This document shows, one piece after another, positions 1 through 7,376 of a stretch of 7,389 nt of DNA. Each line of letters opens with the position of its first letter. Position 1 is the stretch's first letter. The notes below the pieces were generated by a model. That model was not told the DNA's origin. It searched no databases and saw only the letters and a list, made by a program, of their open reading frames with translations. Origin of the DNA: Deltaproteobacteria bacterium UBA5754 (GTDB lineage: Bacteria; Desulfobacterota; Dissulfuribacteria; Dissulfuribacterales; UBA5754); assembly GCA_002419025.1 (NCBI GenBank), contig DIFG01000071.1, positions 1 to 7,389 on the forward strand. Direction: 5' to 3'. The position numbers were made by a program, and so were the translations under genes.

Positions 1-36
1 AAGATAGACGCACGGCTTCATAATTCACGTTCTATA

Positions 37-65
37 CTGGATTCCGGCCTCCGCCGGAATGACGA
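37..65 (-). repeat. Short palindromic intergenic repeat (REP/MITE-like hairpin), 5' copy
   Basis: A perfect 8-bp inverted repeat, ATTCCGGC at 41-48 and GCCGGAAT at 53-60, encloses a 4-base loop (CTCC). It is flanked by CTGG on the left and GACGA on the right. Read on the minus strand it begins TCGTCATTCCGG and ends CCGGAATCCAG, the familiar form of a dispersed palindromic element found between genes in many proteobacteria; when mistranslated it gives peptides such as VIPAEAGIQ. A related copy lies at 7347-7376 in the opposite orientation. The hairpin is directly visible. The assignment to a mobile or REP-like family rests on general knowledge of such repeats. Confidence 0.75.
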
Positions 66-288
66 GGCGGTATGCAACTGCGCACTGGAAACCGATCAAA
101 TTCCACACGAAATGACGAAGAGCCAAAAATAACGACCAGGGGATCATGGTCCCGGCGCGAGACGAATTCTTTCGGGCATCGGTCACGATCCTTGCGTTTC
201 GTCTCTCACCGCACCTTCCTTGTATTCCACACTTTCCGGAACCAGGTCTCCGCTGGCATGAAAAAGAAAAGGCGGATAAGGAGAAACC
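66..288 (+). other. Non-coding leader upstream of the malQ-treY fusion gene
   Basis: This 223-base stretch has no convincing gene: the frames crossing it give low-complexity Arg/Ser-rich peptides with no recognisable domain. It should contain the promoter of the downstream operon, but no good pair of -35 and -10 hexamers at normal spacing is visible. The best-looking pair, TTGCGT at 192-197 and TGTATT at 221-226, is 23 bases apart and is not accepted. A weak GGGA/TCCC inverted repeat occurs at 140-153. The last 12 bases contain the ribosome binding site of the fusion gene. Confidence 0.5.
278..283 (+). promoter_or_regulatory. Ribosome binding site of malQ-treY
   Basis: AAGGAG sits 5 bases before the ATG at 289, a near-perfect Shine-Dalgarno sequence at good spacing. 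It decides the start codon of the fusion gene and argues that 289, rather than an internal ATG, is the true start. The encoded N-terminus (MQADAINQLAHAYGIESEYWD) also resembles the start of E. coli-type MalQ proteins. Confidence 0.85.
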
Positions 289-3200
289 ATGCAGGCTGAC
301 GCCATCAACCAGCTCGCCCATGCATACGGGATCGAGTCCGAATACTGGGATATCTGGGGGAAAAGACACGAGGTCTCTTCCGAGACAAAGCAAATCCTTC
401 TCGAGGCCATGGGCATCCCGGCAGGGGACGAATCTGCTGTAGCGGCCTCCCTTGAACGTCTTGAACGTGAAAAATGGGAGAGGATCCTCGATCCGGTCAT
501 GGTGATACGGGGAAGGCCCGAACACCTTACCCTCACGATCAGGGTCCCTGAGCATCTCCTTTCCACCCCATCCACCTGGACCCTTAAGGAAGAGGACGGC
601 GCGGTTCGGGACGGAGGCTTTGTCCCATCCGCTCTCGAGATCAGGTCATGGGGGGAATCGGGCGGGGGAAAAGCAGCCGAGTGCCTGCTTCCCATTCCCG
701 GACTACCGCCTCCGGGCTATCACCGCCTCGAGGTACGTATCGGCCGGGACGTCCCCATGGAGGCAATGACGCTCATCCTGGCACCGGAACGCTGCTACAT
801 CCCCGCCGGGCTCAGGGACAGAAAAATTTTCGGCCCTGCGGTCCAGCTCTACGCGATCAGGTCACGCCGCAACTGGGGGATCGGAGATTTTACCGACCTC
901 AAGACCCTCGTCGGGATCTCGGCAGACCAGGGGGCCGGGATCGTGGGGATCAACCCGATCACCCTCCTCTTTCCTGAAAACCCGGACCATGCAAGCCCCT
1001 ACAGTCCTTCTACCAGACTCTTTCTGAACTTCCTCTACCTGGACGTGGAGGCCGTGGCCGACTTCGGCGAATCCGCCGAGGCGCAAAATCTCGTCCAAAG
1101 CCCAGACTTTCAGGCGCGTCTTGCCGCCCTCAGGCGGGAGGAGCTTGTAGACTACCGGGGAGTAGCCAGGGCGAAACAGGAGGTGCTTGAGGTCCTCTAC
1201 GGTCATTTCCGGGATCGTCACATTTCGCACGACACAGACCGGGCCAAGGCATTTCGGACATTCCAGCAAAGGGGAGGGGAGACTCTCCGGCTCGTCTGCA
1301 TCTTCGAGGCCATACAGGAACACCTCCACCGGGAGGATCCTTCTGTCTGGGGATGGCCGGTCTGGCCTGAAGAATATCGCGATCCCGCTTCCCGGGCTGT
1401 CTCCGATTTTGCGAAGGCAAACCCCGACCGGGTCGAGTTCTTCCAATACCTCCAATGGCAGGCGGATATCCAGCTCGATTCAGTAGGAAGGATCTCCCTC
1501 GAACGCTGGCTCGCCGTAGGCCTCTATCAGGACCTTCCGGTTGGCGTGGATGGGGCCGGGGCCGAGACCTGGCTGAATCAGGACCTATTTGCCCTCGGGG
1601 CCCGGGCCGGGGCACCGCCAGACGACTTCAATCTTCTGGGCCAGGACTGGGGTCTTCCTCCCTTCATCCCCCACAGGCTCAGGAATGCCGCCTATACCCC
1701 ATTCATCGCAACGCTCAGGGCCAACATGCGTCACTCAGGGGCCTTGCGGATCGATCACGTCATGATCCTTATGCGCCTCTTTTGGGTCCCCCCAGGCAAG
1801 ACCCCTGTCGACGGAGCGTATGTCCGCTACCCCTTTGAGGACCTTCTCGGTATCCTCGCCCTCGAGAGCCAGCGGAACCGCTGCCTTGTTATCGGCGAGG
1901 ATCTCGGGACCGTGCCCGACGAGCTCAGGGCCGCCCTCTCCAGCCTCGGGGTGCTCTCATGCCGGATCTGTTACTTTGAAAAGGACCAAGAGGGCAATTT
2001 CAAGCCGCCCGAAGGCTTTCCGGAGGGGGCCATCGTCTCCGTGAGCACCCATGACCTCCCCACACTTGCCGGGTACTGGAACGGACGGGACATCGAGGTA
2101 AAGACGGATCTCGGCCTCTTTCCCTCCGAAGAGATCAGAGAGCGCCAGATCGTTGCAAGGGCGGAAGACCGGGCGCGCCTCCTACTGAGACTCGAAAGGG
2201 AAGGACTCCTGCCGGAGGGAGTGGATGTACAGCCGGTCCGGGTGCCCGAGATGACCCCCGAACTTGTCACTTCGATTCACCGTTATCTGGCAAGAACCCC
2301 ATGCAAGATCCTTGCCTTTCAGTTCGAGGACGTCATCGGCCAGATGGACCAGGCGAATCTCCCCGGAACCACGGACCAGCATCCGAACTGGCGGCGGAAG
2401 CTCACTGTTGAACTCGAGGCCCTGGCGGAAGATGCGAGATTCCTCGCTCTCTGCGAGGCCCTGAGGACGGAGCGGGGACGAGGGACGCAGGGGCCAGCCG
2501 GAGAATCCGTCCGCGAGCCCGAGATCCCGCGCGCGACGTACCGGATCCAGCTCAACAGGGACTTCCCGTTCCGGGCCGCGGCCGGAATCGTCCCCTATCT
2601 CGCCGAACTCGGCATCAGCCACTGTTATGTCTCCCCTATCCTCAAGGCGCGGCCGGGAAGCTCCCACGGATACGACATCATCGACCACGCCTCCCTCAAC
2701 CCGGAGATGGGGAACCGGGAGGATTTCGATCATCTTGTCGAGACCCTGCACAGGCACGGAATGGGGCTCATCCTGGACGTGGTCCCGAACCATATGGGTG
2801 TCGGAAGCGACAACGTCTGGTGGATGGACGTGCTTGAGAACGGTGAAAGTTCTCTATACGCCGATTTCTTCGACATCAATTGGACCCCATTCAAGGAGGC
2901 GCTCAGGGGCAAGGTCCTTCTTCCGGTCCTCGAGGATCACTATGGAACCGTCCTTGAAAAAGGACTCCTGCGCCTCGAATTCATCCGGGAGAAAGGGGCC
3001 TTCGAAATCCGCTATCATGAACACAGATTCCCTTTGGACCCCTCCACCTACCCCGACGTGCTGGAGTACGACATCGAAAGGCTGGAGTCCAGGATCGGGC
3101 CAGAAGATCTAGGCCTTCTCGAACTCCAGAGCCTCATCGCAGCCTTCTCGAACCTGCCAGGCCGCTCAAGGGAAAAACCTGAAGCCGTCCACACCCGGAA

Positions 3201-5370
3201 CCGTGACAAGGAAATCCATAAACTCCAGCTCTCACGCCTCTGTGCCGCGAATCCCGAGATCGAACGATTCATACGGGAAAACGTCGTGATATTCACCGGA
3301 GAAACGGGAAGGCCCGGGAGTTTCGACCTCCTGCACGGACTCCTCGAGTCCCAGGCGTACCGGCTCGCCTACTGGAGGGTCGCAACGAACGAGATCAATT
3401 ACCGGAGATTCTTCGACATCAACGATCTCGCCGGTCTCAGGATGGAAAATCCGCGCGTGTTCGATGAGACGCACAGATTTGTCATCGACCTTGCCAGGGA
3501 AGGAGCTATTCAGGGTTATAGGATCGATCACCCGGACGGACTCTTCGATCCCGAAGGCTACTTCTTGCGCCTTCAGAAGACATTCGCCGGAAAAAGGGAC
3601 GCAATGGGGATCTATCTCGTCGCAGAAAAGGTCCTTGGGGAATCCGAAAAACTGCCTCCTTCCTGGCCCATCCACGGAACCACGGGTTACGATTTCTCCC
3701 GGTCCGCCACAGGCCTCTTCGTCGACCCCGGATCTGAGGCTGCCATGACCCGCATCTACCGCGATTTCACCGGTGAAGCCCTCTATTTCGACGAGATCCT
3801 CTATCGATCAAAGCTTCTCATCATGAAGGCAGCCCTTGCGAGCGAGCTGAACGTGCTTGTGAACGAACTCGATTCCATATCCGAGTCCTCAAGATACACC
3901 CGGGACTTTACCCGGGAACGCCTGAGAGACGCCCTTCTCGAGGTGGTGGCCTCTTTTCCCGTCTACAGGACGTACATAACAAAGGACGTCATTTCAGAGT
4001 GGGACAGGCGGATCATGGAGTCGGCGATCGCATCCGCCCGGAAGAAAAGCAGGGCCGAAGAGGCGGAGATTTACGATTTTTTTCGTGAAATCCTCCTGCT
4101 TGAGATCCCGGAAGGCCGCGGTGAGGCGTACAGGGATGCCGCGGCGTTTTTTGTCGGACGCTTCCAGCAGTTCACCGGACCTGTCATGGCCAAGGGACTC
4201 GAGGACACGGCCTGCTACCGGTACACGCGTCTTCTTTCCCTGAACGAGGTGGGAAGCGACCCGCGAAGATTCGGCATCACGGCCGAGGAGTTCCACTGCA
4301 GGAACCGGGAACGCAGGCCCCATTCCCTACTCACCCTCTCCACCCACGACAGCAAGAGGAGCGGGGACGTGAGGGCCGGAATCTGCGTCATTTCGGAGAT
4401 CCCGGAGATGTGGCGCAAGGCGGTGTTCCGCTGGAAGGAGATGAACGCGCGCCACAAGCGGATCATAGGAGAGCGTCCGGCCCCATCGGCAAACGACGAG
4501 TACCTTCTCTACCAGACCCTGCTCGGAGCCTGGCCCGGAAGAGACCTGAAAGCGGAAGACCCGGCCGTTTTCCTGGAACGGATCGAGACGTTCATGATCA
4601 AGGCGGTCAGGGAGGAGAAGCTCATGAGCAGCTGGATCAACCCTGATCCCGACTACGAGGAGGCGGTCCGTGCGTTCGTGCGGGCCGTACTCGAAACGGA
4701 CGGGAAAAACCCGTTCATCGAGGATTTCATGAGGTTCGAGGCCTTCGTTTCCCTGGCAGGGATGCTGAACAGTCTCTCCCAGACCCTCCTCATGCTCGCC
4801 TCCCCTGGGGTGCCTGACATCTATCAGGGGACGGAGATCTGGCGCCGCACCCTGGTGGACCCAGACAATCGATCCGCCGTGGACTTCGCAAAACGGGCGG
4901 GGCTTCTTGCGGGCCTGCGCGAGGCCCTTTCGAATCCCGAAGAAGACATCCTCCGCCCCCTTGTAGAGACCATGGAAGACGGGAGAATAAAACTCTTCAT
5001 CACGGCAAAGGCCCTGGATTTCCGGAAAAGACATCCCGAACTGTTCCAATCCGGAGACTATCTGCCCCTCTCGACCGGTGGAGATTTTGGGGCGCATATC
5101 TGCGCGTTCGCCCGCCGCAACGAAGACATGACGGCGGTTGTCGCTGCCCCGAGGCTCATGGGGCAACTCCTCGTGACAGAACCGGAGATGCTTCCCTTAG
5201 GTCCGGAATTCTGGAAAGAGACGTGGGTCGAGGCCCCTGACCTCCCGAATGGAAACGGACTTCAGGATGTCTTCACAGGAAGGAAGATCCTGCCTGAGAC
5301 CGACGGTGACAGAAAGATCCTCAGGGCATGGAAGCTTTTTTCGCACCTTCCGGTGTTTCTCGGGACCTGA
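289..5370 (+). CDS. malQ-treY: Bifunctional 4-alpha-glucanotransferase (MalQ, GH77) / maltooligosyl trehalose synthase (TreY, GH13) fusion
   Basis: A 1693-residue cytoplasmic protein with no signal peptide or membrane segment. Residues 1 to about 175 match the N-terminal region of long (E. coli-type) MalQ, and about 178-728 form the GH77 barrel. Its expected catalytic residues are the nucleophile D489 in ALRIDHVM, the acid/base E537 in VIGEDLGTVP and D589 in STHDLPTLAGYW; GQDWGLPPF is also present. After a short Gly/Pro/charged linker (about 729-745), TreY starts at PRATYRIQLNRDF. TreY landmarks are HGYDIIDH (793-800), DVVPNHM (830-836), nucleophile D1080 in GYRIDHPDG, E1113 in YLVAEKVLG, D1354 in STHDSKRSGDVR, and GVPDIYQGTEIW (1507-1518). 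Each half is about full length for its family. MalQ transfers alpha-1,4-glucan segments; TreY isomerises the reducing-end linkage to alpha,alpha-1,1. The fusion implies local recycling of short maltodextrins into TreY substrates (inference). Family assignment is near certain; activity of both halves is inferred from the intact triads. Confidence 0.95.
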   Translation: MQADAINQLAHAYGIESEYWDIWGKRHEVSSETKQILLEAMGIPAGDESAVAASLERLEREKWERILDPVMVIRGRPEHLTLTIRVPEHLLSTPSTWTLKEEDGAVRDGGFVPSALEIRSWGESGGGKAAECLLPIPGLPPPGYHRLEVRIGRDVPMEAMTLILAPERCYIPAGLRDRKIFGPAVQLYAIRSRRNWGIGDFTDLKTLVGISADQGAGIVGINPITLLFPENPDHASPYSPSTRLFLNFLYLDVEAVADFGESAEAQNLVQSPDFQARLAALRREELVDYRGVARAKQEVLEVLYGHFRDRHISHDTDRAKAFRTFQQRGGETLRLVCIFEAIQEHLHREDPSVWGWPVWPEEYRDPASRAVSDFAKANPDRVEFFQYLQWQADIQLDSVGRISLERWLAVGLYQDLPVGVDGAGAETWLNQDLFALGARAGAPPDDFNLLGQDWGLPPFIPHRLRNAAYTPFIATLRANMRHSGALRIDHVMILMRLFWVPPGKTPVDGAYVRYPFEDLLGILALESQRNRCLVIGEDLGTVPDELRAALSSLGVLSCRICYFEKDQEGNFKPPEGFPEGAIVSVSTHDLPTLAGYWNGRDIEVKTDLGLFPSEEIRERQIVARAEDRARLLLRLEREGLLPEGVDVQPVRVPEMTPELVTSIHRYLARTPCKILAFQFEDVIGQMDQANLPGTTDQHPNWRRKLTVELEALAEDARFLALCEALRTERGRGTQGPAGESVREPEIPRATYRIQLNRDFPFRAAAGIVPYLAELGISHCYVSPILKARPGSSHGYDIIDHASLNPEMGNREDFDHLVETLHRHGMGLILDVVPNHMGVGSDNVWWMDVLENGESSLYADFFDINWTPFKEALRGKVLLPVLEDHYGTVLEKGLLRLEFIREKGAFEIRYHEHRFPLDPSTYPDVLEYDIERLESRIGPEDLGLLELQSLIAAFSNLPGRSREKPEAVHTRNRDKEIHKLQLSRLCAANPEIERFIRENVVIFTGETGRPGSFDLLHGLLESQAYRLAYWRVATNEINYRRFFDINDLAGLRMENPRVFDETHRFVIDLAREGAIQGYRIDHPDGLFDPEGYFLRLQKTFAGKRDAMGIYLVAEKVLGESEKLPPSWPIHGTTGYDFSRSATGLFVDPGSEAAMTRIYRDFTGEALYFDEILYRSKLLIMKAALASELNVLVNELDSISESSRYTRDFTRERLRDALLEVVASFPVYRTYITKDVISEWDRRIMESAIASARKKSRAEEAEIYDFFREILLLEIPEGRGEAYRDAAAFFVGRFQQFTGPVMAKGLEDTACYRYTRLLSLNEVGSDPRRFGITAEEFHCRNRERRPHSLLTLSTHDSKRSGDVRAGICVISEIPEMWRKAVFRWKEMNARHKRIIGERPAPSANDEYLLYQTLLGAWPGRDLKAEDPAVFLERIETFMIKAVREEKLMSSWINPDPDYEEAVRAFVRAVLETDGKNPFIEDFMRFEAFVSLAGMLNSLSQTLLMLASPGVPDIYQGTEIWRRTLVDPDNRSAVDFAKRAGLLAGLREALSNPEEDILRPLVETMEDGRIKLFITAKALDFRKRHPELFQSGDYLPLSTGGDFGAHICAFARRNEDMTAVVAAPRLMGQLLVTEPEMLPLGPEFWKETWVEAPDLPNGNGLQDVFTGRKILPETDGDRKILRAWKLFSHLPVFLGT

Positions 5371-5380
5371 GCGCGTTAGG
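5371..5380 (+). promoter_or_regulatory. Short intercistronic gap with poor Shine-Dalgarno; probable translational coupling
   Basis: Only 10 bases (GCGCGTTAGG) separate the TreY stop TGA (5368-5370) from the next ATG (5381). The only purine-rich match is AGG directly against the start codon, too close for normal ribosome placement, plus a weak GAG about 9 bases upstream. The close spacing suggests that the two genes share one mRNA and that the second is translated by reinitiation or coupling. This is inference from spacing. Confidence 0.45.
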
Positions 5381-7279
5381 ATGTCCGTTAAGTCTGCAGT
5401 AAAGGACGCCCTCTCCCTCCTCGGGAAGAAAAACTTCGTCCTTGCCATCCACGAACAGAGCTTCCCTGTTCTGCCCGAGGAAGACACGGGAAGGGGTTCC
5501 CCGTATTCCCGCGGCGGACGCGCATTCATGGAATTCGCCCTGGATCTCGGGTTCACAGGTCTCCAGTTCGGGCCCATGGGCCAGGTCAGCCGTTCCAACC
5601 CCTCACCCTACGACAGCACCGCCTTTTCCCGAAACGTCCTCTCCATCTCCCTTGCCGCACTGACGGAAGAACCCTGGGCACGGGTCCTCAAGAAAGAGAC
5701 CTTTGAGAGGATGGTCGAGGGAAGGCCCAGCAGGGACAAGACCATGGTGCATCACGAATACGTCTTCGACGCGCAGATCCGCGCCCTGAGAGAGGCCTTC
5801 GAGGCATTTTCACAAAGCCCGATCCGGCCCCTGCGAGACGATCTCGAAAAATTCAGGGAACAAAATCGCCACTGGCTCGAAAGGGACGCCCTATTCCACG
5901 TCCTTTCCGGGCTTCATAGGACTGTCGAGTGGTGGAAGTGGGAGGATTCAACGGACCGATCCCTTTTTGAAGCCATCGAAAAAGGGGACGCGAAGGCAGG
6001 GAAAAGACGGGCGGATCTCCTCACCCGTTTCGCCGCCGATCTGGATCTCTATTCCTTCTGCCAGTTCATCGTCCACAGGCAGCACGAGGTGTCGCGGGAT
6101 TTCATGCATTCGCTTGGACTAACAGCCTTCGGAGACCTCCAGATCGGCTATTCGCATTGCGACGAATGGGCCTGGCAGCATGTATTCCTCAAGGGATACC
6201 GCATGGGCGCGCCTCCGAGTCGGACAAATCCTCTCGGGCAGCCATGGAACTACCCCATACTCGACCCATCCCTGTACTTCGCGCCCGACGGGCGATACGG
6301 ACCGGCGCTCCGCCTCGTGAGGGCAAGGACGGAGAAGATCCTCTCGGAATTCGATGGAATCCGTATCGACCATCCTCACGGTCTCGTGTGCCCCTGGGTC
6401 TACAGGACGGATGAGGCATACCCTCGAAAGGATCCCTTCGAGGCCGTGCAAAACGGGGCGCGGCTCTTCTCCTCACCCTGCGTGGATGAACATCCCGGAC
6501 TCGCCCGTTACACAATACCCGAAAGATCCCAGCTGAACCTGGATGCCGAAAGATATGCCGACGACTGGGTGAGGGAACTTTCAGATGGCCAGGTGGAGAG
6601 GTACTCAGCCGTCATACAGACGATCCTCGATGTCGCACGGGATGCGGGATGCAACAGGGAGAATGTCCTTCTCGAGGTCCTGAGCACCCTTCCATTTCCC
6701 TTGAAAAAAGTCATGGGAAAATACGGAATGGGCAGGTTCCGGGTCACCCAGAAGGCTGATGTCAGGGATCCTGGCGATGTCTACAGGAGTGAAAACGCCA
6801 GACCGGAAGACTGGATCATGGTCGGCAATCACGACACGAAACCCATCTGGCTGGTTGCGAAAGGATGGTTCCGGTCAGGCGAGGCAAGGGACAGGGCCTG
6901 GTATCTGGCCTCCCGTCTCGTTCCGGAGGAAAGGGATCGCCCCTCGTTCGTGGCAGGGGTCCTCACGGATCCCAGAAGGCTCGCCCAGGCCCAATGTGCC
7001 GACCTCTTTGCAAGCCCCGCCTCAAACGTGAGCGTCTTCATGTCCGACCTCTTTGGAATTACGGAGATATACAACGAACCCGGCGTCATAAACGAGCGGA
7101 ATTGGCGACTCCGGCTCCCTTCCGACTATAAGGAGATATATGAAAAGAGGCTCACTGAAGATGCGGCGTTTGACATCCCGGGGGCCTTGGCGGCGGCGAT
7201 CAGGAGCAGGGGCCGGGAATTTTGTTCCGCGCACACGGGTCTCATCGCGATGCTTGAAAAAAAACGGCAGAGAACATGA
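5381..7279 (+). CDS. Divergent GH77 family 4-alpha-glucanotransferase (MalQ-like)
   Basis: A 632-residue soluble protein without signal peptide, recognisable as GH77 by its order of motifs but far from the MalQ half of its neighbour. The N-terminus has NFVLAIHEQSFP (18-29), then GLQFGPMGQ and SPYDSTAFSRN (60-85), the counterpart of the substrate-binding start of the GH77 barrel. LGQPWNYPILDP corresponds to LGQDWGLPPF of ordinary MalQ. The nucleophile is D330 in GIRIDHPHG, the acid/base is probably E432 in VLLEVLST, and the third acid is D485 in VGNHDTKPIW. Two normally conserved signatures are altered: EDLG reads EVLS, and THDLP or THDN reads NHDTKP. ATG 5381 is chosen because the frame upstream overlaps treY by about 120 bases and shows no family similarity, while conserved sequence begins soon after 5381. 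It likely edits chain length of malto-oligosaccharides or glycogen-derived glucans for the fusion enzyme. Acceptor preference cannot be read from the sequence. Confidence 0.85.
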   Translation: MSVKSAVKDALSLLGKKNFVLAIHEQSFPVLPEEDTGRGSPYSRGGRAFMEFALDLGFTGLQFGPMGQVSRSNPSPYDSTAFSRNVLSISLAALTEEPWARVLKKETFERMVEGRPSRDKTMVHHEYVFDAQIRALREAFEAFSQSPIRPLRDDLEKFREQNRHWLERDALFHVLSGLHRTVEWWKWEDSTDRSLFEAIEKGDAKAGKRRADLLTRFAADLDLYSFCQFIVHRQHEVSRDFMHSLGLTAFGDLQIGYSHCDEWAWQHVFLKGYRMGAPPSRTNPLGQPWNYPILDPSLYFAPDGRYGPALRLVRARTEKILSEFDGIRIDHPHGLVCPWVYRTDEAYPRKDPFEAVQNGARLFSSPCVDEHPGLARYTIPERSQLNLDAERYADDWVRELSDGQVERYSAVIQTILDVARDAGCNRENVLLEVLSTLPFPLKKVMGKYGMGRFRVTQKADVRDPGDVYRSENARPEDWIMVGNHDTKPIWLVAKGWFRSGEARDRAWYLASRLVPEERDRPSFVAGVLTDPRRLAQAQCADLFASPASNVSVFMSDLFGITEIYNEPGVINERNWRLRLPSDYKEIYEKRLTEDAAFDIPGALAAAIRSRGREFCSAHTGLIAMLEKKRQRT

Positions 7280-7321
7280 AAAGGGAAGAACCTGCAAAAA
7301 AAACACAATAAGTTAAAATAT
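7280..7321. other. AT-rich intergenic tail after the operon
   Basis: Base composition shifts sharply from GC-rich coding sequence to A-rich sequence, with an A8 run at 7296-7303 and TTAAAATAT at 7313-7321. There is no GC-rich stem followed by a T-run on the plus strand, so no intrinsic terminator can be assigned, and no ORF of useful length starts here. Confidence 0.5.
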
Positions 7322-7340
7322 GATGGTCTCGTAAAAAGTC
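7321..7340 (+). repeat. Possible end of a dispersed element (TGATGGTCTCGTAAAAAGTC)
   Basis: This 20-base sequence lies directly beside the 3' hairpin repeat. I recognise similar strings (variants of GATGG-CTCGTAAAAAGTC) as recurring intergenic sequence in deltaproteobacterial genomes, often next to the CCGG hairpin motif. The matching opposite end is not seen before the window stops at 7389. The identification is from memory and moderate at best. Confidence 0.4.
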
Positions 7341-7346
7341 CCAGAC

Positions 7347-7376
7347 TCGTCATGCCGGACTTGATCCGGCATCCAG
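7347..7376 (+). repeat. Short palindromic intergenic repeat (REP/MITE-like hairpin), 3' copy
   Basis: A perfect 8-bp stem, ATGCCGGA at 7352-7359 and TCCGGCAT at 7365-7372, encloses the 5-base loop CTTGA and is flanked by TCGTC on the left and CCAG on the right. It shares both outer arms (TCGTCAT-CCGG and CCGG-ATCCAG) with the minus-strand reading of 37-65, so the two copies face each other across the operon. It is not followed by a T-run and is not called a terminator. Confidence 0.75.

Noticed and set aside
192..226. Possible sigma-70 promoter TTGCGT / TGTATT
   Set aside because: The 23-base spacing is too long and the -10 match is weak.
72..299. Plus-strand 75-codon frame in the leader
   Set aside because: There is no ribosome binding site and no recognisable domain. 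It is Arg/Ser-rich and overlaps the real gene start.
258..299. Tiny highly basic frame (MKKKRRIRRNHAG) overlapping the malQ-treY start, possible leader peptide
   Set aside because: It has no Shine-Dalgarno sequence of its own. Its Lys/Arg codons simply reflect the purine-rich ribosome binding region of the fusion gene.
25..555. Minus-strand open frame whose C-terminus reads VIPAEAGIQ
   Set aside because: That peptide is the well-known mistranslation of the palindromic repeat at 37-65, and the rest overlaps the true malQ start. It is not a gene.
862..1455. Antisense open frame of 197 codons on the minus strand
   Set aside because: It is opposite the GH77 barrel of the fusion gene and shows no family motif or plausible ribosome binding site; it is explained by GC-rich codon usage.
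4327..5166. Antisense open frame of 279 codons on the minus strand
   Set aside because: It lies wholly within conserved TreY coding sequence. Its translation is Arg/Gly/Pro-rich with no recognisable domain, as expected for shadow frames in GC-rich DNA.
5249..5380. Upstream extension of the second gene by 44 codons
   Set aside because: It overlaps the TreY C-terminus, has low-complexity composition, and conserved GH77 sequence begins only after ATG 5381.
7352..7376. Hairpin as an intrinsic terminator of the operon
   Set aside because: The stem is followed by CCAGAACATATTG rather than a T-run, and its sequence belongs to the repeat family also seen at 37-65. On the minus strand the nearest T5 is about 12 bases from the stem, too far for a classical terminator.
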